64,000 bases of DNA from Caballeronia mineralivorans PML1(12) (GCF_001028175.1 NZ_AEJF01000143.1:1-64000); one strand, 5' to 3'; positions 25,346-34,521 are shown, counted from the stretch's first letter. Notes: generated by a model from the letters alone, not told the origin. A program made the numbers and translations.

Positions 25346-26071
25346 ATGCCATTGGATCTGACCAAATTCAAAGCCTTGACGTTTGACGTGTACGGTACCT
25401 TGATCGACTGGGAACCCTCGATCATTTCGATGTTCCAGAGTGTTGCCGACCAATACAACATCGACCGTTCCCGTGACGAGCTATTGGCCGAGTTCGACCG
25501 TGCCCGGGCGCGGCTTCAACAGTTGCGGCCTGCGTTGCTTTATCCGGATGTGTTACGTCGTGCGTACGACGAATTCTGCGACCGCTACGACGTTGCGGTG
25601 AACCATGCGGAACGGGAGTTATTTGCGAACGCAGTCATGTTGTGGCCGGCGTTTCCCGATGCCAAAGAAGCGTTGGCTTACCTGCAGTCGCACGTCGAGA
25701 TCGGGCTCTTGAGCAACATCGACAACAATTCGCTTTCGTTTTCAACACGGAAACTAAACTTGGTTGCGGACGTTGTTGTCACGGCGGAAAGTGTTGCAGC
25801 GTACAAGCCCGATCACCATCATTTCCACGCGGCATTCGACCGTTTTGCAGAGCGGGGCATAGCGCGTGACCAGATCCTCCATGTCACGCAGAGCTTGCGT
25901 GCCGATGTCATTCCGGCGAACGACCTGGGCATGCACTGCGCGTGGATCAAGCGCCCGGGCCGAAGCCTCGGGTCTCGCGCCGAAGACGCTAAAGGAGCCG
26001 TTCCGGATATAAGCTTCGATACGCTTGAGGAACTGGCCGCGCTTCATCGTGCGCAGTTGTCGCGTCTCTGA
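25346..26071 (+). CDS. Haloacid dehalogenase-like hydrolase (type II, L-2-HAD group)
   Basis: A 241-residue HAD protein with nucleophile Asp14 in LTFDVYGTLIDW (motif I, DxYGT as in L-2-haloacid dehalogenases), motif II in GLLSNIDNN (~117-124), the conserved Lys in AAYKPDHHHF (~150), and motif III in QSLRADVIPANDLG. The DVYGT form, rather than DxDGT, is the classical haloacid-dehalogenase signature. GGAG precedes the ATG at 25346. Co-transcribed with the aminotransferase; a role in processing a 2-halo acid or a phosphorylated metabolite cannot be decided from sequence. Confidence 0.85.
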   Translation: MPLDLTKFKALTFDVYGTLIDWEPSIISMFQSVADQYNIDRSRDELLAEFDRARARLQQLRPALLYPDVLRRAYDEFCDRYDVAVNHAERELFANAVMLWPAFPDAKEALAYLQSHVEIGLLSNIDNNSLSFSTRKLNLVADVVVTAESVAAYKPDHHHFHAAFDRFAERGIARDQILHVTQSLRADVIPANDLGMHCAWIKRPGRSLGSRAEDAKGAVPDISFDTLEELAALHRAQLSRL

Positions 26072-26112
26072 ATCGTTGGCGCTGATTTCACCTGCATCTG
26101 CCGATGTAACAG

Positions 26113-27432
26113 TCAGCGCACATCAACGAGGCTGCTTTGGCAAACCGCGGAAGCACGCCGCGTATTCGGCACAAGGAACGTTAATCCGACGAGGATGACG
26201 GAGGCTGCCGCTGCCAGCCCATAAACCGGTTGGAACGAACCGAATGCGGTTTTGCACAATCCACCCACCACGTTTCCCAACGCCCCGCCCACGCCAAACG
26301 CCGCTTCGCAGATTCCGCACGCCATGGCGGCGAGCGTCGGCTCGCTCGTCTTGCCGACATATGCATGCAGCAGGCCGAAGATCGGAAAGAACGAAAAGCC
26401 CAGTGCGACCGCCGCGACCATCAGCGCGTAACCGCCCGGACGCGATGCGGCGATCAGTGAGGCGCACAACAACATGACGCCCGCACTGACGAGTGCAGTG
26501 CGCATGCCGTCACGTTGCGTGTACCCGTTTCGATCAGGAGTGCCGCGCATATCGCCGATCATGCCGAGCACCAATCCGCTCACCACACCGACCAGCCCCA
26601 CGAGCGCCCACGCGTGTGCGGTTACATCGAGACCCAGATGCAGGTCGTCGTGCGAATAAGCCGAGAAGTAGGTGATGAACGGGACACCCGCAAAACCGCA
26701 CAACAGCGCGATGGCATACACCAGCAGGTATTGCCGCGCGAGCATTCGTCGCAGCCCTGACCCTGAACGCTCGCGCGGCCGCGCAGCAGGATTCGGCGGC
26801 GCGGCGCGTGGCGACAAGGTCCGAGAAGAGCGGCTAAGCCGTGCAAACACGAGGACGATCACGCCGCTCAACACCGCAGTCAGCACCGCGCTCACGAGCC
26901 AGACAGAGCGCCAGCCCCACGACGCCAGCAACGCCGGCACCATCAACCCGTTCAGCAAGACGCCATAGTTAGTGCCGCTGCCAATGACGCCGATTGCTTT
27001 CGCCTGATGCCGCTCGTCGATCAACGGTGCGATCAGCGCCATCATCGGAACCCAGGTCGCGGCAGCGCAGGCATTGAGCGTGACGAGGGCGGTGCCCATC
27101 ATCCAGGTCTTGTCGATGAATGCGAGGCCCGCGAGGTCGACGGCGGACAGCGCGGTCGCCGCGAGTACGACCCTTGCTGCCCCGAAACGCGCGGCGGCGA
27201 GCCCGGATAACAGCGCCATCGCGACGTTGGCCAGTTGCCGCGCAGCCGTGATGTATCCGGCCTGGGCGTAGTCGAAGCCAATGTCATGCTTCATCTGCGG
27301 CAGAACGACAGGAAACAAATACACGCCGAACCCGTAGGTCGCGGCGATCACGGCAGTCAGCAGCAGCGTGATGGCCAGTTGATGTGAAACGCGGGGCGAG
27401 ACAGGAGGAGAGGCACGAGGAGAAGCGTCCAT
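26113..27432 (-). CDS. MFS transporter
   Basis: A 439-residue 12-helix major facilitator protein. The loop 2-3 region carries a degenerate motif (GLAAARFGAARV), with a long cytoplasmic loop in the middle (SSRTLSPRAAPPNPAARPRERSGSG compressed: ~195-225). The start (MDASPRASPPVSPRVSHQLAITLLLT) and lone ATG upstream suit the frame. It is divergent from the LysR gene at 27543, whose likely operator is at 27480-27496. YbfB/YjiJ-like members export or import small acids or sugars; substrate unknown. Confidence 0.85.
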   Translation of the reverse strand: MDASPRASPPVSPRVSHQLAITLLLTAVIAATYGFGVYLFPVVLPQMKHDIGFDYAQAGYITAARQLANVAMALLSGLAAARFGAARVVLAATALSAVDLAGLAFIDKTWMMGTALVTLNACAAATWVPMMALIAPLIDERHQAKAIGVIGSGTNYGVLLNGLMVPALLASWGWRSVWLVSAVLTAVLSGVIVLVFARLSRSSRTLSPRAAPPNPAARPRERSGSGLRRMLARQYLLVYAIALLCGFAGVPFITYFSAYSHDDLHLGLDVTAHAWALVGLVGVVSGLVLGMIGDMRGTPDRNGYTQRDGMRTALVSAGVMLLCASLIAASRPGGYALMVAAVALGFSFFPIFGLLHAYVGKTSEPTLAAMACGICEAAFGVGGALGNVVGGLCKTAFGSFQPVYGLAAAASVILVGLTFLVPNTRRASAVCQSSLVDVR

Positions 27433-27479
27433 GGGGGCCTGCCGGAAGAAGTCATGGGATTCATTCTCGGCGACCTTTT

Positions 27480-27496
27480 ATCATGATGGAAATGAT
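27480..27496. promoter_or_regulatory. Candidate LysR dyad between MFS and lysR
   Basis: ATCAT-GATGGAA-ATGAT is an inverted repeat whose central TNNNNNNNNNNNA register fits a LysR core, in the AT-rich 110-base spacer. Two further ATCATTGAT-type segments follow at 27507-27514 and 27527-27535, closer to the lysR start. Confidence 0.4.
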
Positions 27497-27542
27497 TTAA
27501 TTTACTATCATTGATTAAGACCCGTCATCATTGATCCCGACC

Positions 27543-28436
27543 ATGAACCTTGACCTTGCACTCCTGCGCGCGTTTGTAGCCGTCACGGAAGCCGGTGGTT
27601 TTACAAGGGCGGCGCGGCGCCTGAACCTGACGCAATCCGCGATCAGTCACCAGATACGGCGGCTCGAAGAAGAGGTGGGCCGGCCGCTTTTATACCGCAC
27701 CACGCGCAGCCTGACCCTCACCGAAGACGGCGAGGATTTCCTGCGTTACGCCATGCAGATCCTGAACGCAATGGAAGCTGTCACCCAGCGTTTTCACTCC
27801 TCTCCGGCTTCCGGTGTCGTGCGTTTCGGCGCACCGGATATTTTCATGGGCGAGCGGCTTCCCGTGCTGCTGACGCAATTCTCGCGGGCATTTCCGAATG
27901 TGCGGCTGGACGTGAGCGTGGGCATGAGTCTCGACTCGCGGGCGATGGTCGCCGCGCACGAACTCGATCTTGCCGTGGTGCTGGGCGTACGCCCGGAAAC
28001 TGATCGCGACGAGGAGGGCATTGTGCTGAGGCGAACGCGGTTCGTCTGGGCAGCGGCGGACTCGTTCGAAGCACGCGAGGGGGCGTCGCTGCCGCTCGCG
28101 TTTTTTCCGGCACCTTGTGTGAATCGGCGCGTAGCGCTCGAAGCGCTCGATGACCTGCCGGTCGACTGGCATGTGGCCTTTACATCGTCGAGTCAGTCGG
28201 GCATCCGCGCGGCCGTGATAGCAGGGCTCGCGATCACGCCATTGACGCGCGACGATCTGGAACCGGGCATCGCGGTGATCGACGGGCAATATGGTTTGCC
28301 GCCCCTGCCCGAAGCAGAATTCAGGCTGCTCTGGGGCAAGGGCGAACCAACGCTGGCGGCGCAGGAATTCGGCCGCCTCGTTCTCGACATGCCGGTCGAA
28401 CGTCCACTACGAACGAGCGCGGCTAAGCTGGCCTGA
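27543..28436 (+). CDS. LysR-family transcriptional regulator, divergent from MFS
   Basis: A 297-residue LysR protein starting MNLDLALLRAFVAVTEAGGF. HTH at 3-60 (TRAARRLNLTQSAISHQIRRLE), effector domain from about 88. ATG at 27543 chosen over an upstream TTG at 27531. It is transcribed away from the MFS gene at 26113-27432; the MFS transporter is its probable target. Confidence 0.88.
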   Translation: MNLDLALLRAFVAVTEAGGFTRAARRLNLTQSAISHQIRRLEEEVGRPLLYRTTRSLTLTEDGEDFLRYAMQILNAMEAVTQRFHSSPASGVVRFGAPDIFMGERLPVLLTQFSRAFPNVRLDVSVGMSLDSRAMVAAHELDLAVVLGVRPETDRDEEGIVLRRTRFVWAAADSFEAREGASLPLAFFPAPCVNRRVALEALDDLPVDWHVAFTSSSQSGIRAAVIAGLAITPLTRDDLEPGIAVIDGQYGLPPLPEAEFRLLWGKGEPTLAAQEFGRLVLDMPVERPLRTSAAKLA

Positions 28437-28463
28437 GGCGGCGCACACGACCGTTAGACGAAC

Positions 28464-29681
28464 CTACATTCGCTCGGCAATGCTGTGCGCTGTCGCGGCC
28501 GAGAGCGTCCACCCCAGGTGCCCGTGTCCCGTGTTGTAGAACACTCCACGACGCTTGCCACTCCCGACCTTCGGCAACATGCTTGGCAGCATCGGCCGCA
28601 AGCCCGCCCACGGAATGACGCGCGACGTCGCGACGTCCGAGAAATAGCGGCGCGTCCAGTCGACCAGCGGCGCGATCCGGTCCGAGCGAATATCGCGATT
28701 GAAGCCGTTGATTTCAGCCGTACCCGCTACGCGAAAACGGTCGGCGCCAAGCCGGCTGGTCACGATCTTCGCACTGTCGTCGAGCAGGCTCACCCACGGC
28801 GCACCCTCGCGGCTCGCGGCGTCGTCCAGGCAAACGGTGATCGAATAACCTTTCACCGGGTAGATGTTCACGTGGTCGCCGAGCATTGACGCTATCGCGC
28901 GGCTTGCCACCCCCGCACACACGACAATGCGGTCGAACCCATGCTGTTCCGCGTCACCCGCGATGCCGCCATGCAGCACGCGCACGGCGAACGGGCCGTC
29001 GTCGCGCTGCTCGATGCCGGTAATTTGCGTGTCGTAATGAAAGCGCACGCCGCGGCGCTCGCAGGCCTCGGCGAGACCGCGCGTGAACTTGTGGATGTCG
29101 CCGGTTGAATCGGACGGAGTGAAAAAACCACCGTGGAAATCGCCTCGCAACGTGGGTTCGATCGCGCGCATTTCGTCGCTTGTGACTGCGCGCCGATCGA
29201 GGCCGCCCGCTTGCAAAAGCTGGTTCACTTTTGCGGCGGTATCGAAGTCCTTCTTCTGCTGGTACATATGCAAGATGCCGCGCTGCTCGAGATCGAAGTC
29301 GATCCCTTCGCGCTCGGCGATCCGGAACAGATGCTCGCGTGCGGCGATTGCAAGGCGCACCGTCTCGATGGTGTTGGCCCGGTAGTTGGGGATCTGGCGC
29401 AGGAACTCGCCCATCCACGAATACTTGTGCCAAGTGGGCGCGGGGTTCAGCAGCAGCGGTGCGTCACGCGTGAACATCCAGCGCAGGCCCTTGAGCACGG
29501 TGGCCATGCTGTTCCAGACCTCGGCGTTGCTGGCGGAAAGCTGGCCGCCGTTCGCAAACGAGGTTTCCATCGCCGCGTATCGGTGACGCTCGAAAACAGT
29601 GATCTCGTGCCCGCGTTCGGCGAGGGCGTAAGCGGTCGTGACGCCGGTGATACCGGCGCCAATGATGGCGATTCGTGACAT
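28464..29681 (-). CDS. dadA: DadA-type D-amino-acid dehydrogenase
   Basis: A 405-residue flavoprotein of the glycine/D-amino-acid oxidase (DAO) family. The FAD dinucleotide motif GAGITGVTTAYALAERGH is at residues ~8-25, and the C-terminal GHGHLGWTLSAATAHSIAE is the closing FAD segment typical of DadA. DadA oxidises D-amino acids to 2-oxo acids and passes electrons to quinone. A tandem glycine riboswitch sits directly upstream on the same strand, so glycine, directly or as a signal, appears to control it. Starts at 29708 (ATG in the regulatory hairpin) and 29681 are both possible; MSRIAIIGAG at 29681 matches the usual DadA N-terminus. Confidence 0.85.
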   Translation of the reverse strand: MSRIAIIGAGITGVTTAYALAERGHEITVFERHRYAAMETSFANGGQLSASNAEVWNSMATVLKGLRWMFTRDAPLLLNPAPTWHKYSWMGEFLRQIPNYRANTIETVRLAIAAREHLFRIAEREGIDFDLEQRGILHMYQQKKDFDTAAKVNQLLQAGGLDRRAVTSDEMRAIEPTLRGDFHGGFFTPSDSTGDIHKFTRGLAEACERRGVRFHYDTQITGIEQRDDGPFAVRVLHGGIAGDAEQHGFDRIVVCAGVASRAIASMLGDHVNIYPVKGYSITVCLDDAASREGAPWVSLLDDSAKIVTSRLGADRFRVAGTAEINGFNRDIRSDRIAPLVDWTRRYFSDVATSRVIPWAGLRPMLPSMLPKVGSGKRRGVFYNTGHGHLGWTLSAATAHSIAERM

Positions 29682-29702
29682 GACAAGATCCAGATGAAAG
29701 TT

Positions 29703-29734
29703 GGGCATCGCCGGGATTTCCGGCGTCTATGCCC
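29703..29734 (-). promoter_or_regulatory. Hairpin between glycine riboswitch and dadA (expression platform)
   Basis: On the transcript (minus strand) GGGCAU pairs with AUGCCC and CGCCGG with CCGGCG, with a 3-base bulge and a five-base loop. The 5' arm begins in the last bases of aptamer II, so it competes with or abuts its closing helix. The 3' arm contains the AUG at 29708. No U-run follows, so translation control or a weak terminator are both open. Confidence 0.6.
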
Positions 29735-29914
29735 CATCTGTCCGTGTACCTGAGAGTTTCAGTCGTGGCGTTGCGCGCACGACATCCCCGTCGGTGGGCG
29801 CATTAAAGCGCCGCTCTCCAGATGTTCCTGCTGCGCGGTCCTTGGGCCTGAGAGTTTCCGGGGCGGTTGCTCCGTCGGCGCCGTCACCGTGTTCCGTGAC
29901 AGTCTCTCCCGCGC
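29731..29914 (-). promoter_or_regulatory. Tandem glycine riboswitch upstream of dadA
   Basis: On the minus strand two aptamers follow each other. Aptamer I runs from about 29914 and has GCGGGAGAGAC, the core CGCCGACGGAGCAA, and GGAAACTCTCAGGCCCAAGGAC. Aptamer II has CTGGAGAG, CACCGACGGGG and GAAACTCTCAGGTACACGGACAG. These are the hallmark segments of the glycine riboswitch (gcvT type). A promoter-like TTGCCT-17-TATCTT pair lies at 29962-29934 just before aptamer I. The element precedes a DadA-type gene, not a gcv operon. Confidence 0.9.
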
Positions 29915-29933
29915 TAGCGATTAGAACCCCGCC

Positions 29934-29962
29934 AAGATAACGCCTAAAAATAAGATAGGCAA
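29934..29962 (-). promoter_or_regulatory. Promoter for the riboswitch-dadA transcript
   Basis: On the minus strand TTGCCT (29962-29957) and TATCTT (29939-29934) are separated by 17 bases, a good sigma-70 arrangement. Transcription would begin near 29926, about 12 bases before the first aptamer. Confidence 0.5.
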
Positions 29963-30232
29963 GCGGGACGTGGATTTGACGTGAATCGCTCGCGTCATTC
30001 GAAAGCCTGACGCGAATCTTGCCGCAAGGCATTGCGCCGGTGCTACGCAGGCCAGGCTTGTTCCGATCGATAGGTAGTCAGGATACTTAAGGATAAATTT
30101 CCCGGCCGGCTCCCAGGAAGCCGTGGCATTCTGCATCCGCGTTTTTACTAATCTTTCATAGCCTACAATTCTTTCTTTTTACTTTCATTTTAATATAAAA
30201 TGCGCTTCCCTATTACGGATCTGGAGGCCGGC

Positions 30233-30325
30233 ATGACACCTTTTGCTAAGGCAGCAGCCACCCTGGCAGCTTGTATTGGCGCTTTTACGGTCGTCGTATG
30301 CATTGTCGAGGGACTGGCGGGATGA
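30233..30325 (+). CDS. Hidden 30-residue membrane peptide
   Basis: ATG at 30233 with GGAG six bases before it opens a 30-codon frame MTPFAKAAATLAACIGAFTV... that is one continuous hydrophobic helix (residues ~6-26) ending CIVEGLAG. The stop is 12 bases from the convergent MscS gene end. The 5' side is AT-rich and promoter-like, with TATAAA 33 bases upstream of the ATG. Small single-helix proteins of this size are often overlooked. Supported by ribosome-binding site and helix only. Confidence 0.45.
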   Translation: MTPFAKAAATLAACIGAFTVVVCIVEGLAG

Positions 30326-30336
30326 CGGCATTGCCG

Positions 30337-31530
30337 CTAGCGCTTCTGCCAGACGCGCAATTCAAATAGCGGCAAGATGCCGTAGACGTGGTCGAACATG
30401 TCCGACTGGATTTGTTCGTACGATTCCCAGCTTGTCTCGTTGATAAACAAGAAAATCTCGAGCGGCAAACCTTGATGACTGGATTGCAACTGGCGAACCA
30501 CCAGCGGCATGTCGTTGCGAATCGCCGGGTACTGGCGAAAATACGCCATCAGATACACGCGAAACATGCCGAAATTGGTGAGATCACGCCCATTGTCCGG
30601 CATGCTGAACTGCACTCGAAACTTCGTGCTCGCCTTCAGATTGGCGAGCAGCTCGTCGTCGCAGAACCTGATGCTATCTATGTCCACATGAATCGCATGC
30701 TTGACCCGCCGTCCACCGGATTCGACCATGCCGCGCCAGTTCTTGACGCTGTTAGTCAGCAACACATAGCTCGGCAGCATGACGATGGAATTATCGAAAT
30801 TGCGTACCTTGATGGTGTTGAGCGAGATATCGATGACCGTGCCGTCGGCCACGAATCCAGGCACCTCGATCCAGTCGCCGACGCGCAACATGTCGTACGC
30901 AGCCAGTTGAATGCTGGCGACGAAACCCAGCAGCGAATCGCGGAAGATGATGATCAGCAGCGCCGTCATGGCGCTTACGCCGGTGAGGAAATTAGCGGGC
31001 GAGCGACGCAGCAGCAGGGAGATGGCAGCAATCAGGGCAAGCACGTACAAGACGATGGTGGCTATCTGGAGGAAGCTTTTTATCGGTCTCTGGCTCGCGA
31101 AGGGGAAGTGACTATAGCGGTCTTCAATGCTGCTCAGGAACGCGAATGCAGCCCGGAGAATGGTCAGCACCATGAAACATGCGGACAGCGTCTCGACTGG
31201 AGGACCCAGCGCGGAAATGACCGGAAACGACACTCCTGTTAGCAGCGGCGCGGACAGATAGACAATGATCGCGGGCACCAGCGGCGCCAGGCGATCAAAA
31301 ACCTTGCGGCGCTCGGCGGCGCGCAGCCACTTGTGCTGTTCGCCACGTGCGAGCCGGCCAACGATCTTCAACAAGATGAAGCGGGTGATGTAATAGCAGA
31401 TCGCGCTGCACAACAGGATCGCCAGGAACAACGCAACAACGAGAAAAACCGCCACGACGTAGCTGTCGGTGTGGACATAAAAATGACGCCCATCCGGTCC
31501 AGTCACTATTTGGAACATGTTATCGAACAT
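30337..31530 (-). CDS. Mechanosensitive channel of the MscS/YbdG (miniconductance) type
   Basis: A 397-residue membrane protein with about five N-terminal helices, then the MscS pore helix and beta domain (LLIIIFRDSLLGFVASIQLAAYDMLRVGDWIEVPGFVADGTVIDISLNTIKVRNFDNSIVMLPS compressed: GDWIEVPGFVADG is the MscS beta-domain signature). The long C-terminal part resembles YbdG-family soluble domains. AGAGGATCT precedes the ATG at 31530. It opens on membrane tension to release solutes. Convergent with the small ORF at 30233. Confidence 0.85.
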   Translation of the reverse strand: MFDNMFQIVTGPDGRHFYVHTDSYVVAVFLVVALFLAILLCSAICYYITRFILLKIVGRLARGEQHKWLRAAERRKVFDRLAPLVPAIIVYLSAPLLTGVSFPVISALGPPVETLSACFMVLTILRAAFAFLSSIEDRYSHFPFASQRPIKSFLQIATIVLYVLALIAAISLLLRRSPANFLTGVSAMTALLIIIFRDSLLGFVASIQLAAYDMLRVGDWIEVPGFVADGTVIDISLNTIKVRNFDNSIVMLPSYVLLTNSVKNWRGMVESGGRRVKHAIHVDIDSIRFCDDELLANLKASTKFRVQFSMPDNGRDLTNFGMFRVYLMAYFRQYPAIRNDMPLVVRQLQSSHQGLPLEIFLFINETSWESYEQIQSDMFDHVYGILPLFELRVWQKR

Positions 31531-31772
31531 AGATCCTCTCAGTGCTGGCCAGCCTGCTTCCTTGGAGACAATCCGCATTGTAACGGCGTCCTGATCTTTC
31601 CGGGGAGGGTCAAACCTCTCCGTGGCCGAGCCATCCCGCCGCTTAAGTTTTACTTATACCCAACCCATTTTGGCTGATTGGACCGGGCTAATTCGGCTAC
31701 CGACTATCGGGTCAATGCTTGTTGTTTCACATCAGGTGAAGCCACGCGCATTCAACCAGTGGGAGGTCGGAC

Positions 31773-33062
31773 ATGCTAGCCGATGAGGCAATTGCGGGCG
31801 ATGCTGAAATCGCTCAAACGCGCAGGGCCCTCACGGGAGCCGTCGCACAATCCAGTCACGAGATCGTCGCGCTCGCACGCGCCCTGGTGGCTGTTCCCAG
31901 CGTCTATCCGCCGGGAGACACCCATGCAGTAGCCGACGCGATCGAGGCGATGTTCAAAGGCTGCAACGTCAGCGTCGAACGATATGGCACGCTCCCGCAC
32001 GTGATGAATCTCGTGGTCCGCGTTCGCGGGGCGGCGCCTGGTCGCCGCCTCGTTTTCAACGGACACCTCGACACCTTCCCGCTCGTCAACGCAAAACAAT
32101 GGTCTGCTGATTTCAACGGCGAAGCGCGCGACGGGAAGTTGTTCGGACTAGGGGTGTCGGATATGAAAGGCGGTCTGGCCGCCATCATTTTTGCATTGCG
32201 CCATCTCGCCAGAATACGCGATTCGTTCGCGGGCGAGGTCGTCGCCACGTTTGCCGGCGACGAAGAAAGCATGGGTACCGAAGGCAGCGGATACCTTCTG
32301 GGTCATGTCCCACATGCAGCGGGCGACGCGATGATCAGCGCCGACACCGGCTCGCCTCATGTCCTTCGATTCGGCGAAAAGGGCATGATCTGGCTACGCC
32401 TCGATGCAACCGGCAAGTCGGCTCATGCAGCGCACGTGCACAAGGGCGACAGCGCTATCGAAAAACTATTGGACGCTATCCAGGAGCTTAAAAGCGTACG
32501 CGACTTTCCGGTCGCCGCTCCTCGGCAAGTGCTTGCCGCGATCGCGCGGTCTGCTGCTGCGTCCGAGGCTATTTCAGGCGTTGGCGAGAGCGATGTTCTT
32601 CGCAGCCCCACCGTCACGTTCGGCACCGTCAGCGGCGGCCGGTTATCGAACCTGATTGCTGATCACGCGAGTGCAACGGCCGACATCCGGCTTCCTGTCG
32701 GCGTGTCAGTCGCGCAGATGGAAGCGCGGATCACGGAGATCGTCGCTCATCATCCGGGCGTATCCCTTGAAATCGTTCGCCGATACGAACCGAGCTGGAC
32801 CGACCCGGATCACGAGGTCATCCGCACGCTCAAACGCAATTGCGCAGCGAAGCTCGGCACCGAGCCGGTGGTCAACATGCGAGTGGGTGCGTCCGATGCA
32901 CGGCTTTATCGCCAGCATGGTGTGCCGACGGTCGTATGCGGCCTGACTTCTTACAACATGGGCGCGGCGGACGAATACGTTCATGTCGATGAACTGCGCG
33001 CGCTGGGTGAAATCTTCGCGCTCACTGCGTTCGATTACCTGAATGCGCTGGCTGGCGCTTAA
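31773..33062 (+). CDS. M20-family metallopeptidase (ArgE/DapE-like)
   Basis: A 429-residue zinc amidohydrolase of the M20 family. Zinc ligands and catalytic residues are seen as GHLDTFP (His and Asp, ~100), SDMKGG (Asp, ~135) and GDEESMG (Glu pair, ~168), with His in the C-terminal half and the dimerisation domain around residues 205-315 (TGKSAHAAH). GGGAGG precedes the ATG. Acts on N-acyl amino acids or carboxypeptidase-type substrates; a close acetylornithine or succinyl-diaminopimelate function is not proven. It is followed 86 bases later by an MHS transporter, which may import its substrate. Confidence 0.85.
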   Translation: MLADEAIAGDAEIAQTRRALTGAVAQSSHEIVALARALVAVPSVYPPGDTHAVADAIEAMFKGCNVSVERYGTLPHVMNLVVRVRGAAPGRRLVFNGHLDTFPLVNAKQWSADFNGEARDGKLFGLGVSDMKGGLAAIIFALRHLARIRDSFAGEVVATFAGDEESMGTEGSGYLLGHVPHAAGDAMISADTGSPHVLRFGEKGMIWLRLDATGKSAHAAHVHKGDSAIEKLLDAIQELKSVRDFPVAAPRQVLAAIARSAAASEAISGVGESDVLRSPTVTFGTVSGGRLSNLIADHASATADIRLPVGVSVAQMEARITEIVAHHPGVSLEIVRRYEPSWTDPDHEVIRTLKRNCAAKLGTEPVVNMRVGASDARLYRQHGVPTVVCGLTSYNMGAADEYVHVDELRALGEIFALTAFDYLNALAGA

Positions 33063-33148
33063 GCGTCGCTTCTCCCTAAAAGATCGTCAGTGCGCTCGCC
33101 GTAACACGGCGTTCGCCGACGCTTCCCTCATCGGCAAAGGTAACGTCC

Positions 33149-34459
33149 ATGTCCACCGATAACGCTCTAACTCCCGAGCAGCGCAGCAAGTTCCGACGCA
33201 TCCTGGCGTCGGCGCTGGTCGGCAACATGCTCGAGTTCTATGACCTGTTCGTCTACGGCTTTCTAGCCATCGTTATTGCGAAGGCGTTCTTTCCGACCGG
33301 CGACGCATACACGTCGATGCTCGCTGCCGCAGCGACCTTTGGCGTCAGCTATTTCATCCGGCCATTGGGCGCGATGGTGATCGGCGCCTATAGCGACAAG
33401 CATGGCCGCAAGGCTGGCATGATGCTCACGATCTGGCTGATGGGAGCGGGCACGCTGGTCATCGCATGCGCGCCGACCTACGCCACGTTTGGCGTCATTG
33501 GCACGCTTATTCTGGTCTTGGGCAAGGTGTTGCAGGGCTTCTCGGCGGGCGGTGAATTCGGTTCGACGGTGTCCTTCGTGACCGAACACGCGCCCGCGCG
33601 CATGAAGGGTTATTTCGCGAGCTACCAGGTGGTTGGGATCGGTCTCGCGACGGGTCTGGCGAGCATCGTGGGACTTGGCACGAACAAGCTGATGACACCC
33701 GATACCTTGCTGTCATGGGGCTGGCGCGTACCGTTTCTGATCGGGCTGGCGATTGTGCCATTCGGTTACTGGGTTCGCCGGCGCGTCGACGAGACGCCTG
33801 AATTCAAGGCGTCCAGTCATGAACGTAATCCGATTCGCAATACCTTAGCGACCGCGAAGACACGCATCGCGGCGGCAATTGGCTTGTACTCGCTCGCGGC
33901 GTCGACGAATTATCTGCTCGGCGTTTTCATCCCGCTCTATGCGCAGAAAACGCTCGGCATGAGCGCCGAGGATTCGATGTGGGGCGCCATCGGATATTCC
34001 GTCGCGCAAATCGTCTTGCCGCCAGTATTCGGCGCGCTGTCGGATAGAGTGGGGCGTCTTCCGCTGATCACGACGGGTACGTTGCTGACGGTGATCTTGA
34101 CCATCCCTGCATTCCATCTGATGGTCGCATCGCCGACAGTCGGGACGTACGTGTCCTGCGTTACCGCGCTGACAGCATGCGTGATGGTGTTTCAGGGCGC
34201 GATGCCCGCGTTTATAGCCGAACTCTTTCCGCATGAAACGCGTACCACGAGCATCGCGATCGTTCACAATATGACCTTCGCGGTGTTCGGCGGATTGTCG
34301 CTGATGATCTGTACGTGGATCGCTAACGCGACCGGCAGTAAATTCGTCCCCGCTTATTACGTCATGGTCACCGCGGTGCTTGCGCTGGTGTGCATCCTGT
34401 ACTTTCGCAAGCGGGCGTCACCCGTCGCGGCGAGCGCGAGCGTGTTGACGAACGCTTGA
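33149..34459 (+). CDS. MHS-family metabolite:proton symporter
   Basis: A 436-residue MFS protein with 12 helices of the metabolite:H+ symporter group. Features: NMLEFYDLFVYGFL in the first helix, RPLGAMVIGAYSDKHGRKAGMML as the loop 2-3 motif (G-x-x-D-R/H-x-GR-K), GWRVPFL and PFGYWVRRRVDETPEF as the conserved end of TM6. These symporters import organic acids such as citrate, alpha-ketoglutarate, proline or betaine. Location after the M20 peptidase and before a LysR gene suggests a scavenging unit; substrate unknown. Confidence 0.87.
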   Translation: MSTDNALTPEQRSKFRRILASALVGNMLEFYDLFVYGFLAIVIAKAFFPTGDAYTSMLAAAATFGVSYFIRPLGAMVIGAYSDKHGRKAGMMLTIWLMGAGTLVIACAPTYATFGVIGTLILVLGKVLQGFSAGGEFGSTVSFVTEHAPARMKGYFASYQVVGIGLATGLASIVGLGTNKLMTPDTLLSWGWRVPFLIGLAIVPFGYWVRRRVDETPEFKASSHERNPIRNTLATAKTRIAAAIGLYSLAASTNYLLGVFIPLYAQKTLGMSAEDSMWGAIGYSVAQIVLPPVFGALSDRVGRLPLITTGTLLTVILTIPAFHLMVASPTVGTYVSCVTALTACVMVFQGAMPAFIAELFPHETRTTSIAIVHNMTFAVFGGLSLMICTWIANATGSKFVPAYYVMVTAVLALVCILYFRKRASPVAASASVLTNA

Positions 34460-34521
34460 GTAAACCGGGGAGCTGCTCGCCCGGGCCGACCGGAAAGCTG
34501 AATCCAACGGACCACCACTCG

